NCBI GenBank assembly: GCA_003228495.1
Contig: QIDY01000366.1
Location: 1 to 22,098 of the forward strand
DNA length: 22,098 nucleotides
Origin: Nitrospirota bacterium
Lineage (GTDB): Bacteria; Nitrospirota; Nitrospiria; Nitrospirales; UBA8639
Direction of reading: 5' to 3'
Position numbers and translations under genes: made by a program. This document shows, piece by piece, positions 1-8,407 of the stretch. The stretch's first letter is position 1, and the number at the start of each line of letters is the position of its first letter. The notes beneath the pieces were generated by a model. That model was not told where the DNA came from. It made no database searches and worked only from the letters and a program-made list of their open reading frames with translations.

Positions 1-918
1 AAAGAGTTTCTTGCCCAACCCATACAGAAAAAGGAAGTGGAAGATGCCTTTGCCCGTTTTCAAGAGCGTGCCATCTCTCCAACTGAGAAAGGTAGCGAGA
101 TTAAAAAAGAAGGAAAAATCTTGGCCTTTTTTGGAGGAAAAGGTGGCGTGGGAACCACATGTATGGCGGTCAATACTGCTGCAGCCTTGATGCATTTGCC
201 CCAGAAGCCAAGAGTTGTGTTAGTCGATGTGAATCAACATGGGGGTGATCTCCCCCTCTATCTTGATCTCCAACCTTCTCATAGTTTTCGTGATATTGCT
301 GCAGACCCATCCAGGCTGGATCAAGCATTCTTATTTCGAATACTGACGAAATATGAGTCGGGACTGCAGATTCTCGCATCTGGATATGACGATCTGAGTA
401 CGGGTCGCTTAAGTCCGGATTGTGTCGAAAGCACGCTGCGTATTCTCCAAGCCAATTTTGATTATGTTGTGATTGATTGTGGGCATGTTTTGGATTTGAC
501 CACGAAGAAAGCCCTGGAATTGGCCTCCTTAATCTTAGTGACCTCGACTTTGATGGTTCCTGTCGTCCATCGTACGAAACGAATTTTGGAGTTGCTTCGT
601 GGCTCCGGATTTCCTCCCGCTAAATTGCGATTAATCATGAACAGGTATTTACCTGTCGAAAAGGATGTCTTGCTGGAAACCGAAGAAATTCTCAAACAAA
701 AATCCCATTGGTTGGTCCCGAATGATTATCCCTCGGTTAGTCATTCAGTGAATAGTGGGAAGCCGCTGATTGAAACGGCTCCTAAGTCAACCGTTGGGAA
801 GTCGTATATGGATTTTGCCAATTCTTTTGAGGATCAACCGAATAAGTCTCAAGGAAAATCCTCCGTTCTTGGCTGGTTGCGCCCTTTTAAGTCTGGAAAA
901 ACCCAGGCCGCCACGTGA
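1..918 (+). CDS. tadZ: Tad pilus localisation ATPase TadZ/CpaE (5' end missing)
   Basis: The frame is open from base 1, so the gene starts upstream; the GTG at 37 is internal, not the real start. The first visible residues (KEFLAQPI...VEDAFARFQE) look like the last strand and helix of the receiver-like domain usual at the N terminus of CpaE/TadZ. A MinD/ParA-type ATPase domain follows: the P-loop FFGGKGGVGTT, then VVLVDVNQHGGDL and VVIDCGH (Walker B region). The signature Lys of the deviant Walker A is present, but the second Lys is Thr, a change common in TadZ/CpaE. In the family this protein directs polar placement of the Tad secretion machine on the inner membrane face. It lies 44 bases before tadA and is the first of five collinear tad genes, which supports the call. 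The C terminus (about 40 residues, Ser/Lys rich) looks disordered. Confidence 0.9.
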   Translation, partial: KEFLAQPIQKKEVEDAFARFQERAISPTEKGSEIKKEGKILAFFGGKGGVGTTCMAVNTAAALMHLPQKPRVVLVDVNQHGGDLPLYLDLQPSHSFRDIAADPSRLDQAFLFRILTKYESGLQILASGYDDLSTGRLSPDCVESTLRILQANFDYVVIDCGHVLDLTTKKALELASLILVTSTLMVPVVHRTKRILELLRGSGFPPAKLRLIMNRYLPVEKDVLLETEEILKQKSHWLVPNDYPSVSHSVNSGKPLIETAPKSTVGKSYMDFANSFEDQPNKSQGKSSVLGWLRPFKSGKTQAAT

Positions 919-962
919 AAACCGTTTTTTTCGATGAAATTAGGTAAAGGAAACGAAGCATT

Positions 963-2288
963 ATGTTTCAATCAGAATGGAGTGAGGTAGGAGCAAGCTC
1001 TGGATCAGGAGCGTTGGATCTCAGTCCTCTTAAAGAGCGCCTTCATCGGCAAGTGATTGATGCGTTAGATCTTACAATCATCGCGACGTTGGACAATGCC
1101 CTGCTGAAAGCGGAGTTGACCAAACTCGTCACTGAGCTGCTGGAAGCAGAATCTGTCCCTCTAAGTATGAAAGAGCGGGAAACGCTCATCTCTGATATCC
1201 AGCATGAAGTCATGGGGCTTGGTCCGCTTGAGCCTTTGGTTCAGGACCCGACGATAAACGATATCTTGGTGAACCGGGCTGACCAAATTTATGTGGAACG
1301 CGCTGGAAAACTTGAATTAACCGATGTGAAGTTTCGCGATGAAAATCATTTGCGAAAAATCATTGAAAAAATTGTGTCAGCTGTTGGGCGTCGGATTGAT
1401 GAATCGTCTCCCATGGTCGACGCTCGTTTGTTAGATGGATCACGCGTGAATGCCATTATTCCGCCCCTTGCACTCGATGGATCTTCGGTTTCAATTCGGA
1501 AATTCTCCAAGGATAAACTACAAATTCGAGACTTAGTAGAAAAACGCTCGCTGACGCCGGAAATTGCCGAACTTTTGCGAGGAATTGTTGAGGCTCGGTT
1601 GAATATCTTGATTTCAGGGGGCACCGGTTGCGGAAAAACGACCATTCTCAATATTTTGTCAGGATTTATTCCTTCCGATGAACGTATCGTGACGATTGAA
1701 GATTCCGCCGAGTTGCAATTACGTCAGGAGCATGTGGTTCGACTGGAAACTCGTCCTCCCAATGTGGAAGGACGCGGTGAAGTAACCCAGCGGGAGCTCG
1801 TCAAAAATTGTTTGCGGATGCGGCCTGACAGAATTGTCATGGGTGAGGTTCGAAGCGGGGAATGTTTGGATATGCTTCAGGCCATGAATACGGGTCATGA
1901 TGGGTCATTGACAACCATTCACGCGAATACGCCTCGTGATTGTTTGACACGGGTTGAGACCTTGGTAGCCATGGCTGGTTTGAATCTGGCAACAAAAGCA
2001 TTGCGTCATTACATTAGTTCGGCCATAGATGTCATTCTTCAAATGACCAGATTGTCTGATGGATCACGGAAAGTGACCAGTTTGTCAGAAATTGTCGGTA
2101 TGGAGGGTGAGACCATTACCTTACAAGAAATATTTTTGTTTCAACAAACTGGCCTTGATGAACAGCGAAAGGTTCATGGAGTCTTTAAAGCGACCGGGGT
2201 TCGACCGAAGTTCGTCGAACGTTTTAAGGCTTTAGGAATTTCTTGTGATTTAAATATCTTCGACCCTGAAAAAATTTATGAAGTGTAA
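963..2288 (+). CDS. tadA: Tad pilus assembly ATPase TadA/CpaF
   Basis: This is a 441-residue secretion ATPase of the GspE/VirB11 superfamily and the cytoplasmic motor that drives Tad (type IVc) pilus extension and retraction. The N-terminal domain holds the family stretch EVMGLGPLEPLVQDPTINDI (about residues 83-102). Walker A is GGTGCGKTT at residues 219-227 with Lys225. The Asp box IVTIEDSAELQL follows, then RMRPDRIVMGEVRSGE (Walker B) and the His box GSLTTIHANTPRD. All nucleotide-handling motifs are intact and the length is normal for CpaF. The ATG at 963 is preceded by a purine-rich AAAGGAAAC. The gene sits between tadZ and tadB with gaps of 44 and 42 bases, so all are probably one transcript. 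Confidence 0.95.
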   Translation: MFQSEWSEVGASSGSGALDLSPLKERLHRQVIDALDLTIIATLDNALLKAELTKLVTELLEAESVPLSMKERETLISDIQHEVMGLGPLEPLVQDPTINDILVNRADQIYVERAGKLELTDVKFRDENHLRKIIEKIVSAVGRRIDESSPMVDARLLDGSRVNAIIPPLALDGSSVSIRKFSKDKLQIRDLVEKRSLTPEIAELLRGIVEARLNILISGGTGCGKTTILNILSGFIPSDERIVTIEDSAELQLRQEHVVRLETRPPNVEGRGEVTQRELVKNCLRMRPDRIVMGEVRSGECLDMLQAMNTGHDGSLTTIHANTPRDCLTRVETLVAMAGLNLATKALRHYISSAIDVILQMTRLSDGSRKVTSLSEIVGMEGETITLQEIFLFQQTGLDEQRKVHGVFKATGVRPKFVERFKALGISCDLNIFDPEKIYEV

Positions 2289-2330
2289 GAATAGAAATTT
2301 TTTATTCTTGGGGTATGTAGGAGAATTGGC

Positions 2331-3305
2331 ATGACGATCGTCATTAGTCTTGGAATATTTCTTTCGTTGATTTTACTCATTGAAGGTGGGTATTACTTTT
2401 ACCACCAATTTGTCAGTCCTCAACAACGGAATATGAAACGACGACTGCGCGGATCAGGAAGGCGCGTTCAAGAAAAAGAGAAAACGGCAGAACAAGAAAT
2501 TTTACGCAAACGCAAACTCAGTGAAGTTCCCTGGATTCAGCAATTGTTATCTTCCCTCAGTAATCTTGGCGGGTTAGAAAGATTATTACAGCAAGCCAAT
2601 AGCCAAATGCCCATTGGGGTATTCTTTTTATTGAGCGGTTGCCTTGGAATGGTAGGCTGTTTAATCGGTGCCTTCAAAGATTGGGGATTGCCCACTGCAC
2701 TGATGCTGGGTGTAGTTGGGTCTATGTTGCCATGGGTGTTTATTAAGTTCAAAAGAAAAAGGCGATTTGGTGAATTTCAACGACAATTGCCGGATGGACT
2801 TGATTTGATGGCTCGCGCCCTTCGAGCAGGTCATGCGTTCTCGGTTGGGATGAAAATGGTGGGTGATGAATTCCCTGATCCCATCGGTCCGGAATTTGGG
2901 CGAACGGTTGAGGAAATCTCCTTTGGCATTGATGTTCCAGAGGCCTTACGGAATTTAACAGGCCGTGTTGAGTGTATCGATTTAAAATTTTTCGTCACTG
3001 CATTGACCGTTCAACGTGAAACCGGAGGGAATTTAGCGGAAATCATTGAAGCGATTAGTCGGTTAATTCGGCAACGGTATGAATTGTTTGGGCGAATAAA
3101 ATCGCTCTCTGCTGAAGGACGGTTATCTGGTTATATTCTCTTTGCCCTGCCATTTGTGATGGCAGGGGTCCTGTTCTACTTAAACGAAGAGTATATGTCC
3201 TTACTGTTTGAAGATCCTGTTGGTCATATGATGATTGCCGGAGCGGGCCTGATGATGTGTATCGGGGCATTTGTGATGAGAAATATGTGTCAAATAAAGG
3301 TGTAA
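2331..3305 (+). CDS. tadB: Tad inner-membrane platform protein TadB
   Basis: This 324-residue polytopic membrane protein carries a T2SSF (GspF-like) domain in its C-terminal half. Residues 4-24 form an N-terminal membrane helix, a basic linker follows, and two hydrophobic segments lie near residues 95-145. The cytoplasmic GspF-type helical bundle begins at LPDGLDLMARALRAGHAF and includes RETGGNLAEIIEAIS. Two more membrane segments close the protein. This layout is typical of TadB, which with TadC forms the platform that the TadA motor acts on. A good ribosome-binding site (TAGGAGAA) precedes the ATG at 2331. Its stop is only 6 bases before tadC, so the two platform subunits are probably translated together. 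Confidence 0.93.
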   Translation: MTIVISLGIFLSLILLIEGGYYFYHQFVSPQQRNMKRRLRGSGRRVQEKEKTAEQEILRKRKLSEVPWIQQLLSSLSNLGGLERLLQQANSQMPIGVFFLLSGCLGMVGCLIGAFKDWGLPTALMLGVVGSMLPWVFIKFKRKRRFGEFQRQLPDGLDLMARALRAGHAFSVGMKMVGDEFPDPIGPEFGRTVEEISFGIDVPEALRNLTGRVECIDLKFFVTALTVQRETGGNLAEIIEAISRLIRQRYELFGRIKSLSAEGRLSGYILFALPFVMAGVLFYLNEEYMSLLFEDPVGHMMIAGAGLMMCIGAFVMRNMCQIKV

Positions 3306-3311
3306 AAATAA

Positions 3312-4259
3312 ATGGAACCTCTTCTTCTTATTAGTATGTTGGTTTTCGTCATGCTGCTGTTGCTGGGTTGGGGTATGTATAGTTTCTACCAATCCAAACA
3401 ACGGAAATCCGAATGGGGCGCTCGAGTTAAGGGAGAATCTATCCGGGTTTCCCCTGGGAAAACGCTTGAAAAGAAAAGTTCAACCCTTCGGCATTCGTTG
3501 GAGTATTTGTTAGAGCGTTTGGGCCAAGTGAGTAAGCCAAAAGACCAAGCGCAAGTTTCTCGTATTCGTGACAAACTTGTGACTGCCGGCTATCGAAATT
3601 CTCGTGCTCCAATCCTTTTCCTGGGATCACGGATATTTCTTGCTATTTTGTTTGGAGTGAGTTTTCTCGTTTTTGGCACAGAAGCCACCAGGGATATGTC
3701 CTCTCCTTATGCCTTCCCCGGGATTTTGGTGCTCTGTATGATTGGAGGATTTTACGCGCCTCAGTTGTGGTTAAGTTCTTCCATCAATAAGCGAAAAGAG
3801 CGACTGGTGGATGGATTCCCCGATGCTCTTGATCTTATGGTGGTGTGTGTAGAGGCTGGATTGGGATTGGATCAAGCCATGAATCGTGTTGGTCAAGAAA
3901 TCATCATGGGTCATAAAGATCTTGGAGACGAATTTAGTCTTCTCAATCTTGAATTACGGGCCGGACTTTCGCGTGAACAAGCTCTGCGCAATCTTGTGCA
4001 ACGAACTGATTTAGCAGATATTCGAAGTCTCGTGGCTTTGCTCATTCAAACCGACCGATTTGGGACGAGCATAGGGCAGGCGTTACGCGTCCATTCTGAT
4101 TCTATGAGAATGAATCGTCGCATGAAGGCCGAAGAAAAGGCTGCTCAGTTGGCGGTTAAACTCATGATTCCGCTTATTTTATTTATTTTCCCAAGTCTCA
4201 TGGTCGTCATTGCGGGGCCAGGGGCTATTCGTTTGATGAATAATTTTGCGGATTTTTGA
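3312..4259 (+). CDS. tadC: Tad inner-membrane platform protein TadC
   Basis: This is the second T2SSF-domain membrane protein of the Tad platform (315 residues). It has an N-terminal membrane helix (about residues 4-26), a basic linker, two hydrophobic segments (about 98-155) and a GspF-like domain starting at FPDALDLMVVCVEAGLGLDQA. The family stretch LVALLIQTDRFGTSIGQALRVHSDSMR and a C-terminal helix with FPSLMVVIAGPGAIRL follow; that ending is typical of TadC. AAAGGTG upstream of the ATG overlaps the tadB 3' end and can serve as ribosome-binding site. The last codons lie inside a 23-bp tandem duplication (see repeat 4232-4271). The product pairs with TadB. Confidence 0.93.
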   Translation: MEPLLLISMLVFVMLLLLGWGMYSFYQSKQRKSEWGARVKGESIRVSPGKTLEKKSSTLRHSLEYLLERLGQVSKPKDQAQVSRIRDKLVTAGYRNSRAPILFLGSRIFLAILFGVSFLVFGTEATRDMSSPYAFPGILVLCMIGGFYAPQLWLSSSINKRKERLVDGFPDALDLMVVCVEAGLGLDQAMNRVGQEIIMGHKDLGDEFSLLNLELRAGLSREQALRNLVQRTDLADIRSLVALLIQTDRFGTSIGQALRVHSDSMRMNRRMKAEEKAAQLAVKLMIPLILFIFPSLMVVIAGPGAIRLMNNFADF

Positions 4260-4271
4260 TGAATAATTTTG
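4232..4271. repeat. 23-bp-period tandem duplication across the tadC stop codon
   Basis: The 17-base string TTTGATGAATAATTTTG occurs at 4232-4248 and again, identically, at 4255-4271, a period of 23 bases. The first copy encodes the end of TadC; the second contains its TGA stop (4257-4259) and runs into the gap before tadD. It looks like a slipped-strand duplication. No regulatory role can be read from it. Confidence 0.8.
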
Positions 4272-4427
4272 TTTGCGCTTTTGGAGATTGGCTAAAAGTT
4301 AGACACTAGAAGATTTCCATATTAACTAAAATAGAACATCAGAAAAACATCTTTACAAATGATGTACTTAGAAAATAAATGGAAAACTGTTACTGAAGTT
4401 GTTAACCATCTTGAGGGAGTTACGAAC

Positions 4428-5414
4428 ATGAAAAACGTATGTATATTTGGTTTAGCAGGCCTGTTGTTGGTAGCCAATGCCTGTAGCACAAAAGAGAAAC
4501 CAGCTTTTTCTGTCCAAGATGAGCATTACCAACAAATCTTAGAACGACAAAAAGCTGGAATTGAAATTGAACCTCAGGTAGCGGTTGACCTCTCGAAAGA
4601 AATGACAGAAGAGGATTATGAAAAATTGGGAGACGCGCATTTCCAGCAAGGGGATCTTCAAATGGCTAAAGTTCAATATAAAAAAGTATTGAATATTGCT
4701 CCGGAACGAATCCTCGTACGCTATAAATTAGCCGTCATTTATTTAGAAAAAGGAAAATCTCAGGAGGCCTATGACCAATTCCATGAAATCTTGGATTATG
4801 ATTTGAATTTCGCCTCAGCATATGAAGGCATGGGCCGAGCCTTGCTGAAGATGGAAAAGGATGTTGAAGCCGAACGAGAGTTTCAAGCGGCCTTACTCTA
4901 CGATTCGGAACTCTGGACGAGCACCAATTATTTGGGAATTGTTGCTGATCGGCGGCATGCCCATCAGGATGCTATTCACATGTACGAAGTGGCTTTGGAG
5001 CAAAAGGCCGATAATCCCGCCATCTTGAATAATTTGGGCATGGCCTATTACTTAGACAAGCAATATGAAAATGCTGTCAGAACGTTGCAACAGGCCTTGC
5101 AGACTAGCGGTAGCAACGACAGAATTGCCAACAACTTAGGTTTGGCCTTGGCAAAATTAGGGCATTATGATTTGGCATATGATGCATATACGCGTGGGAT
5201 GGACCCGGCAAAGGCCTACAACAATCTCGGAGTGGCATTTCTTGAAGAAAGACAATATGCTCGGGCCTCCCGGTGTTTTGAGAAAGCTATGGAAACGCAA
5301 CCCACGTTTTATGAAAAAGCCAAAGAGAATTTGTCGTTAAGTAATCGGATGTTGCGTAAGCTCCCTATGATTCAACAACAGGCTTTGATTCGTCAGGAGC
5401 CTGCTTGCTTGTAA
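4428..5414 (+). CDS. tadD: Tad-locus TPR lipoprotein TadD
   Basis: An upstream ATG at 4359 is in frame, but 4428 is the better start. It has a GAGGGAGT ribosome-binding site, and the protein then begins directly with a lipoprotein signal peptide (MKNVCIFGLAGLLLVANAC), whose lipobox ends at Cys19. The mature part is a run of TPR helices (for example YEKLGDAHFQQGDLQMAKVQY, AILNNLGMAYYLDKQYENA, AYNNLGVAFLEERQYARA), giving 328 residues in all. TadD proteins are periplasm-facing outer-membrane lipoproteins thought to act like pilotins for the Tad secretin. It follows tadC after a 168-base gap, larger than the other gaps in the locus, so it may have its own promoter; I could not pick one out with confidence. 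The name rests on domain type plus position. Confidence 0.85.
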   Translation: MKNVCIFGLAGLLLVANACSTKEKPAFSVQDEHYQQILERQKAGIEIEPQVAVDLSKEMTEEDYEKLGDAHFQQGDLQMAKVQYKKVLNIAPERILVRYKLAVIYLEKGKSQEAYDQFHEILDYDLNFASAYEGMGRALLKMEKDVEAEREFQAALLYDSELWTSTNYLGIVADRRHAHQDAIHMYEVALEQKADNPAILNNLGMAYYLDKQYENAVRTLQQALQTSGSNDRIANNLGLALAKLGHYDLAYDAYTRGMDPAKAYNNLGVAFLEERQYARASRCFEKAMETQPTFYEKAKENLSLSNRMLRKLPMIQQQALIRQEPACL

Positions 5415-5667
5415 TAGAATAGATAGGTAAGTCGCTTAATAGATTCCCCTTTCCTTAAAGCCACTGGAGATTAAAGAAAAGAATTTTTTTGAAATAATAT
5501 TCAGCGTATTGTGCCTTGAATCCATTTCTCTCTTCCCTTCCTTCCCCCTCTACTCTTTTTATTGCCCTTCGTAGCAATTGGTTCCGGGTCGCTTATTGTA
5601 GATTTAGAGGGCAGCCTGTAGAGTGCTTAGAAAAATCTATTTGGCATGAAGTTATGCCTTGTCCAGA
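5415..5667. other. Convergent intergenic region, no gene seen
   Basis: This is AT-rich spacer between the 3' ends of tadD (plus) and the hybrid kinase (minus). No ORF of note, RNA gene or strong terminator was found apart from the weak hairpin at 5643-5658. Confidence 0.5.
5643..5658 (-). terminator. Possible weak terminator of the kinase gene
   Basis: On the minus strand, 10 bases past the kinase stop codon, GGCAT-aacttc-ATGCC forms a 5-bp hairpin (slightly extended by flanking A-rich bases) followed by AAATAGATTTTTC. The short stem and interrupted U-tract make this only a tentative intrinsic terminator. Confidence 0.3.
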
Positions 5668-8367
5668 TCAGTGAACGGTCTTGCTTTTGGGTGGAGCACA
5701 GAGGGATTCTAGCGTTTTGGCGAGATCGATAATTTTGTAGGGTTTTACCAAGATGTCTTGGAAGCCATAAGCTTGGAAATCTGACATGATTGGATCCTCG
5801 GAATAGCCGCTGGTGACAATGGCTTTCACGTGAGGGTCTAATCTTCGAAGATGTTGTATGGTCTCCTTCCCCCCCATTCCACCCGGAATCGTGAGATCGA
5901 GAAGTATCGCATCAAAGGTTTTCCCACTCCTCAGGGCTTCTGAAAACAGATCAATGGCGGCTTGTCCATCCGGTGCGGCTGTTACTTCATAACCGAATTG
6001 AGTCAAAGCATCTTCGACCATTTGGCGGATGCTTTGTTCATCGTCCATGACCAAGATCCGCCCGCGTCCTTTCGGAATGGCCTGACGGGCAACGTCAACA
6101 GATGAATACGACGATGGGAGATACACGGTGAAGGTTGTGCCTTTTCCTACATCAGAGTGAACACTGATGTATCCTTGATGTTGTTGAATGATGCTATGCG
6201 CGGTAGCCAGCCCCAAGCCGGAGGCGCCGGGTTTGGTGGTGAAATATGGATCAAAGATATTGGGTAACTCCTGGTCCTTTATTCCCGAACCCTGATCTTT
6301 GAATGATATTTTCACACAATTCCCCAGTGGCAATGTTGGGGAAGGTAATGCCGGCAGGGTAGAGAGTGCGACATTTTCAACCCGAATCGAAAAGTGTCCA
6401 CCTTGGGACATGGCTTGGCGGCCATTAATCGTAATGTTTTGGATGACTTGACGAAGTTGACTCGAATCGGCATCCAAGGGCCAAAGATCGTGGGGAATGT
6501 CGAAATGGCAACTAATCGAGGAACCAGATAAGGCAAAAATGACACTTTTTCGAAGGAGATCTCCTAGTGCGAGAGAGGTCTTAATCGGCGCGCCACCTTT
6601 AGCAAACGTTAAGAGTTGCTGGGTAAGTTCTTTGGCACGAAGACAGGCATGTTCGGCTTGTTCCAGATTTTGTGTCAGGGGGTCTTGAGGAACCATCCGC
6701 AATTTGGCGACGAACACATTCCCGAGAATCGTCGTGAGCAAATTATTGAAATCATGGGCAAGGCCTCCTGCCAAAACCCCCAGGGAGTTTAATTTGCTGA
6801 TCCGTTGCTGTTCATCTTGGTGCCGGCTCTGATCAGTTCTATCGTGGAACATGATGACCGTTCCCATCAGGTGGGAATGGTCATCGCGGATAGGTGTTTC
6901 TCGCATGGAAATCGTTCGTTGAAGGCCCTGTTTGGTGATGAGTATATGGGGGGTATCGGATTCTGCAAGGGCTGACGAAGCGGGAGAAAATTGTAAAGGC
7001 GCGGCATCATCTTGTTGTTGCGAAGTTTTGTTGGCTAAACGAAACACTTCCTGAAGGGGTCGGGTTAGTGCGTCCTGATAAGCCCATTCTGTTATCTGTT
7101 CTGCGAGGGGATTGAAAAAGGTAATACGGCCTTCTCGATCCGTCGTAATGATCCCCTCGTCAAGGGATTGGAGCGCAGTCACCAGACGGTCTTTTTCTGC
7201 CACAAGGGACTGCTCAATGCGCTTTCGATCCGAAATATCTCTCAGAATAAAGCCATAATGCGTGTCTAGGCCCACCTTCCAGCTTGTCAATGAAATTTCT
7301 AAAGGAAACGCGTCGCCAGATTTGCGGAGACCGATCAATTCCAATGGTTGTTGAATGGGATGCACCACAGACTCGCCATAGCTAATATCCTCCAACCCCT
7401 TTCGATATATGTCCCGATAGCCTTCCTCTAGGAGCGTCAGGATGGTTTGGCCAATAATTTCTTCCCGCTGAAAGCCAAACATGGCCTCGGCTGCCGGATT
7501 CCATGAAACAATCGTGCCGTGAAGATCAGCTGAAATAATCCCCTCGTGTGCGGAGTCGACCAAGGAGGAATATTGGGATTGGAGTTCCGTCAACCTATTT
7601 TTGACCCGGACATGATTGGTAATGTCTAAACCATAGCCCCGAACAAGCCCTTTTTCCTGTATGGGAGAAAACGTCCAATCAAAGTGATGTGTATCGACGA
7701 TAACGGTCAATCCTCTCTGTGGAGTCATAGATTTCAGACATTCCATTGCAATATGTGTGAGGGCAGGAGGTAAGACTTGTGGGATACCGTCTTCTCGGAA
7801 GCGATAGGTGTCCAACAGTGCGATCATGGCTGGGTTAGCATAGGTCAAACGTCCTTGCGGGTCCACTTCCACAATAGGATTCGGGCTTTCCTCAGGCATG
7901 GAGGCGAGGTGTTGGTGTTCCTCGTGTTGTTGAAGCTGCTGGCTTAGATCGCGGAAGATTAACAATGCACCAGGGTTATGGGGGTCGGTGAGTTGGGTAC
8001 ATTGGAATTCCACCCACCGCGTTTCTCCGCTGGGTCGCCGAATCAACAGTTTTGGAGTCCAAATGGATTTTCCGGTTTTCAAGACTTGGCTAATCGGACA
8101 ATCTGCTTCTTGCGTGATGGGGTCGACACTCAGGCAGCCGGAATGTTCATGAAAATTTTGCCCCAGACAGGCTTGTTCCGTTCGCTGAAGAATGCGAGCC
8201 CCCTCTAAATTGAGCGAGAGAATGTGTCCCTGGGTGTTCACCTGACAAATACCAATATGAATAGAATCCAACAGCGTATGCACAAATGCTTGTGCGGAGC
8301 GTAGAGCTTGATTAAGACTCGGAAGATCCATTTGATGAAGTTCTTGGAATGGATGGTGTGGATTCAT
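5668..8367 (-). CDS. Multi-PAS hybrid sensor histidine kinase with C-terminal receiver
   Basis: This 899-residue protein has no clear membrane helix, so it is probably a cytoplasmic sensor. Four PAS-like domains are visible at about residues 30-145, 155-255, 262-385 and 393-515; the third (GIISADLHGTIVSWNPAAEAMFG) is the clearest. The first is Cys-rich (Cys41, 67, 78, 90). The dimerisation/phosphoacceptor helix is LAHDFNNLLTTILGN with His538, an HDFNN type related to NtrB-like kinases. The ATPase domain has an N box (QNITINGRQAM, about 643-653), DQGSGI (Asp691) and GASGLGLATA. The receiver (about 770-889) has DDE at 775-777, phospho-acceptor Asp824 and Lys875. All catalytic residues are present, so a His538-to-Asp824 relay is plausible. 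The ligand is unknown. It lies 40 bases after the HD-GYP gene on the same strand and is probably co-transcribed. The chosen ATG has no good ribosome-binding site; Met13 (8331) is an alternative. Confidence 0.92.
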   Translation of the reverse strand: MNPHHPFQELHQMDLPSLNQALRSAQAFVHTLLDSIHIGICQVNTQGHILSLNLEGARILQRTEQACLGQNFHEHSGCLSVDPITQEADCPISQVLKTGKSIWTPKLLIRRPSGETRWVEFQCTQLTDPHNPGALLIFRDLSQQLQQHEEHQHLASMPEESPNPIVEVDPQGRLTYANPAMIALLDTYRFREDGIPQVLPPALTHIAMECLKSMTPQRGLTVIVDTHHFDWTFSPIQEKGLVRGYGLDITNHVRVKNRLTELQSQYSSLVDSAHEGIISADLHGTIVSWNPAAEAMFGFQREEIIGQTILTLLEEGYRDIYRKGLEDISYGESVVHPIQQPLELIGLRKSGDAFPLEISLTSWKVGLDTHYGFILRDISDRKRIEQSLVAEKDRLVTALQSLDEGIITTDREGRITFFNPLAEQITEWAYQDALTRPLQEVFRLANKTSQQQDDAAPLQFSPASSALAESDTPHILITKQGLQRTISMRETPIRDDHSHLMGTVIMFHDRTDQSRHQDEQQRISKLNSLGVLAGGLAHDFNNLLTTILGNVFVAKLRMVPQDPLTQNLEQAEHACLRAKELTQQLLTFAKGGAPIKTSLALGDLLRKSVIFALSGSSISCHFDIPHDLWPLDADSSQLRQVIQNITINGRQAMSQGGHFSIRVENVALSTLPALPSPTLPLGNCVKISFKDQGSGIKDQELPNIFDPYFTTKPGASGLGLATAHSIIQQHQGYISVHSDVGKGTTFTVYLPSSYSSVDVARQAIPKGRGRILVMDDEQSIRQMVEDALTQFGYEVTAAPDGQAAIDLFSEALRSGKTFDAILLDLTIPGGMGGKETIQHLRRLDPHVKAIVTSGYSEDPIMSDFQAYGFQDILVKPYKIIDLAKTLESLCAPPKSKTVH

Positions 8368-8407
8368 TGATTGGAGGTAGCGAAATAGAAAAATGGGTTC
8401 TTGGCCC

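Noticed and set aside
131..165. Non-canonical P-loop of TadZ as an inactivating mutation
   Set aside because: A GGVGTT-type P-loop without the second Lys is common in TadZ/CpaE proteins, so it is not a defect of this gene.
4359..4427. Longer N terminus for TadD from ATG 4359
   Set aside because: It would put 23 polar residues ahead of a perfect lipoprotein signal; ATG 4428 has the ribosome-binding site.
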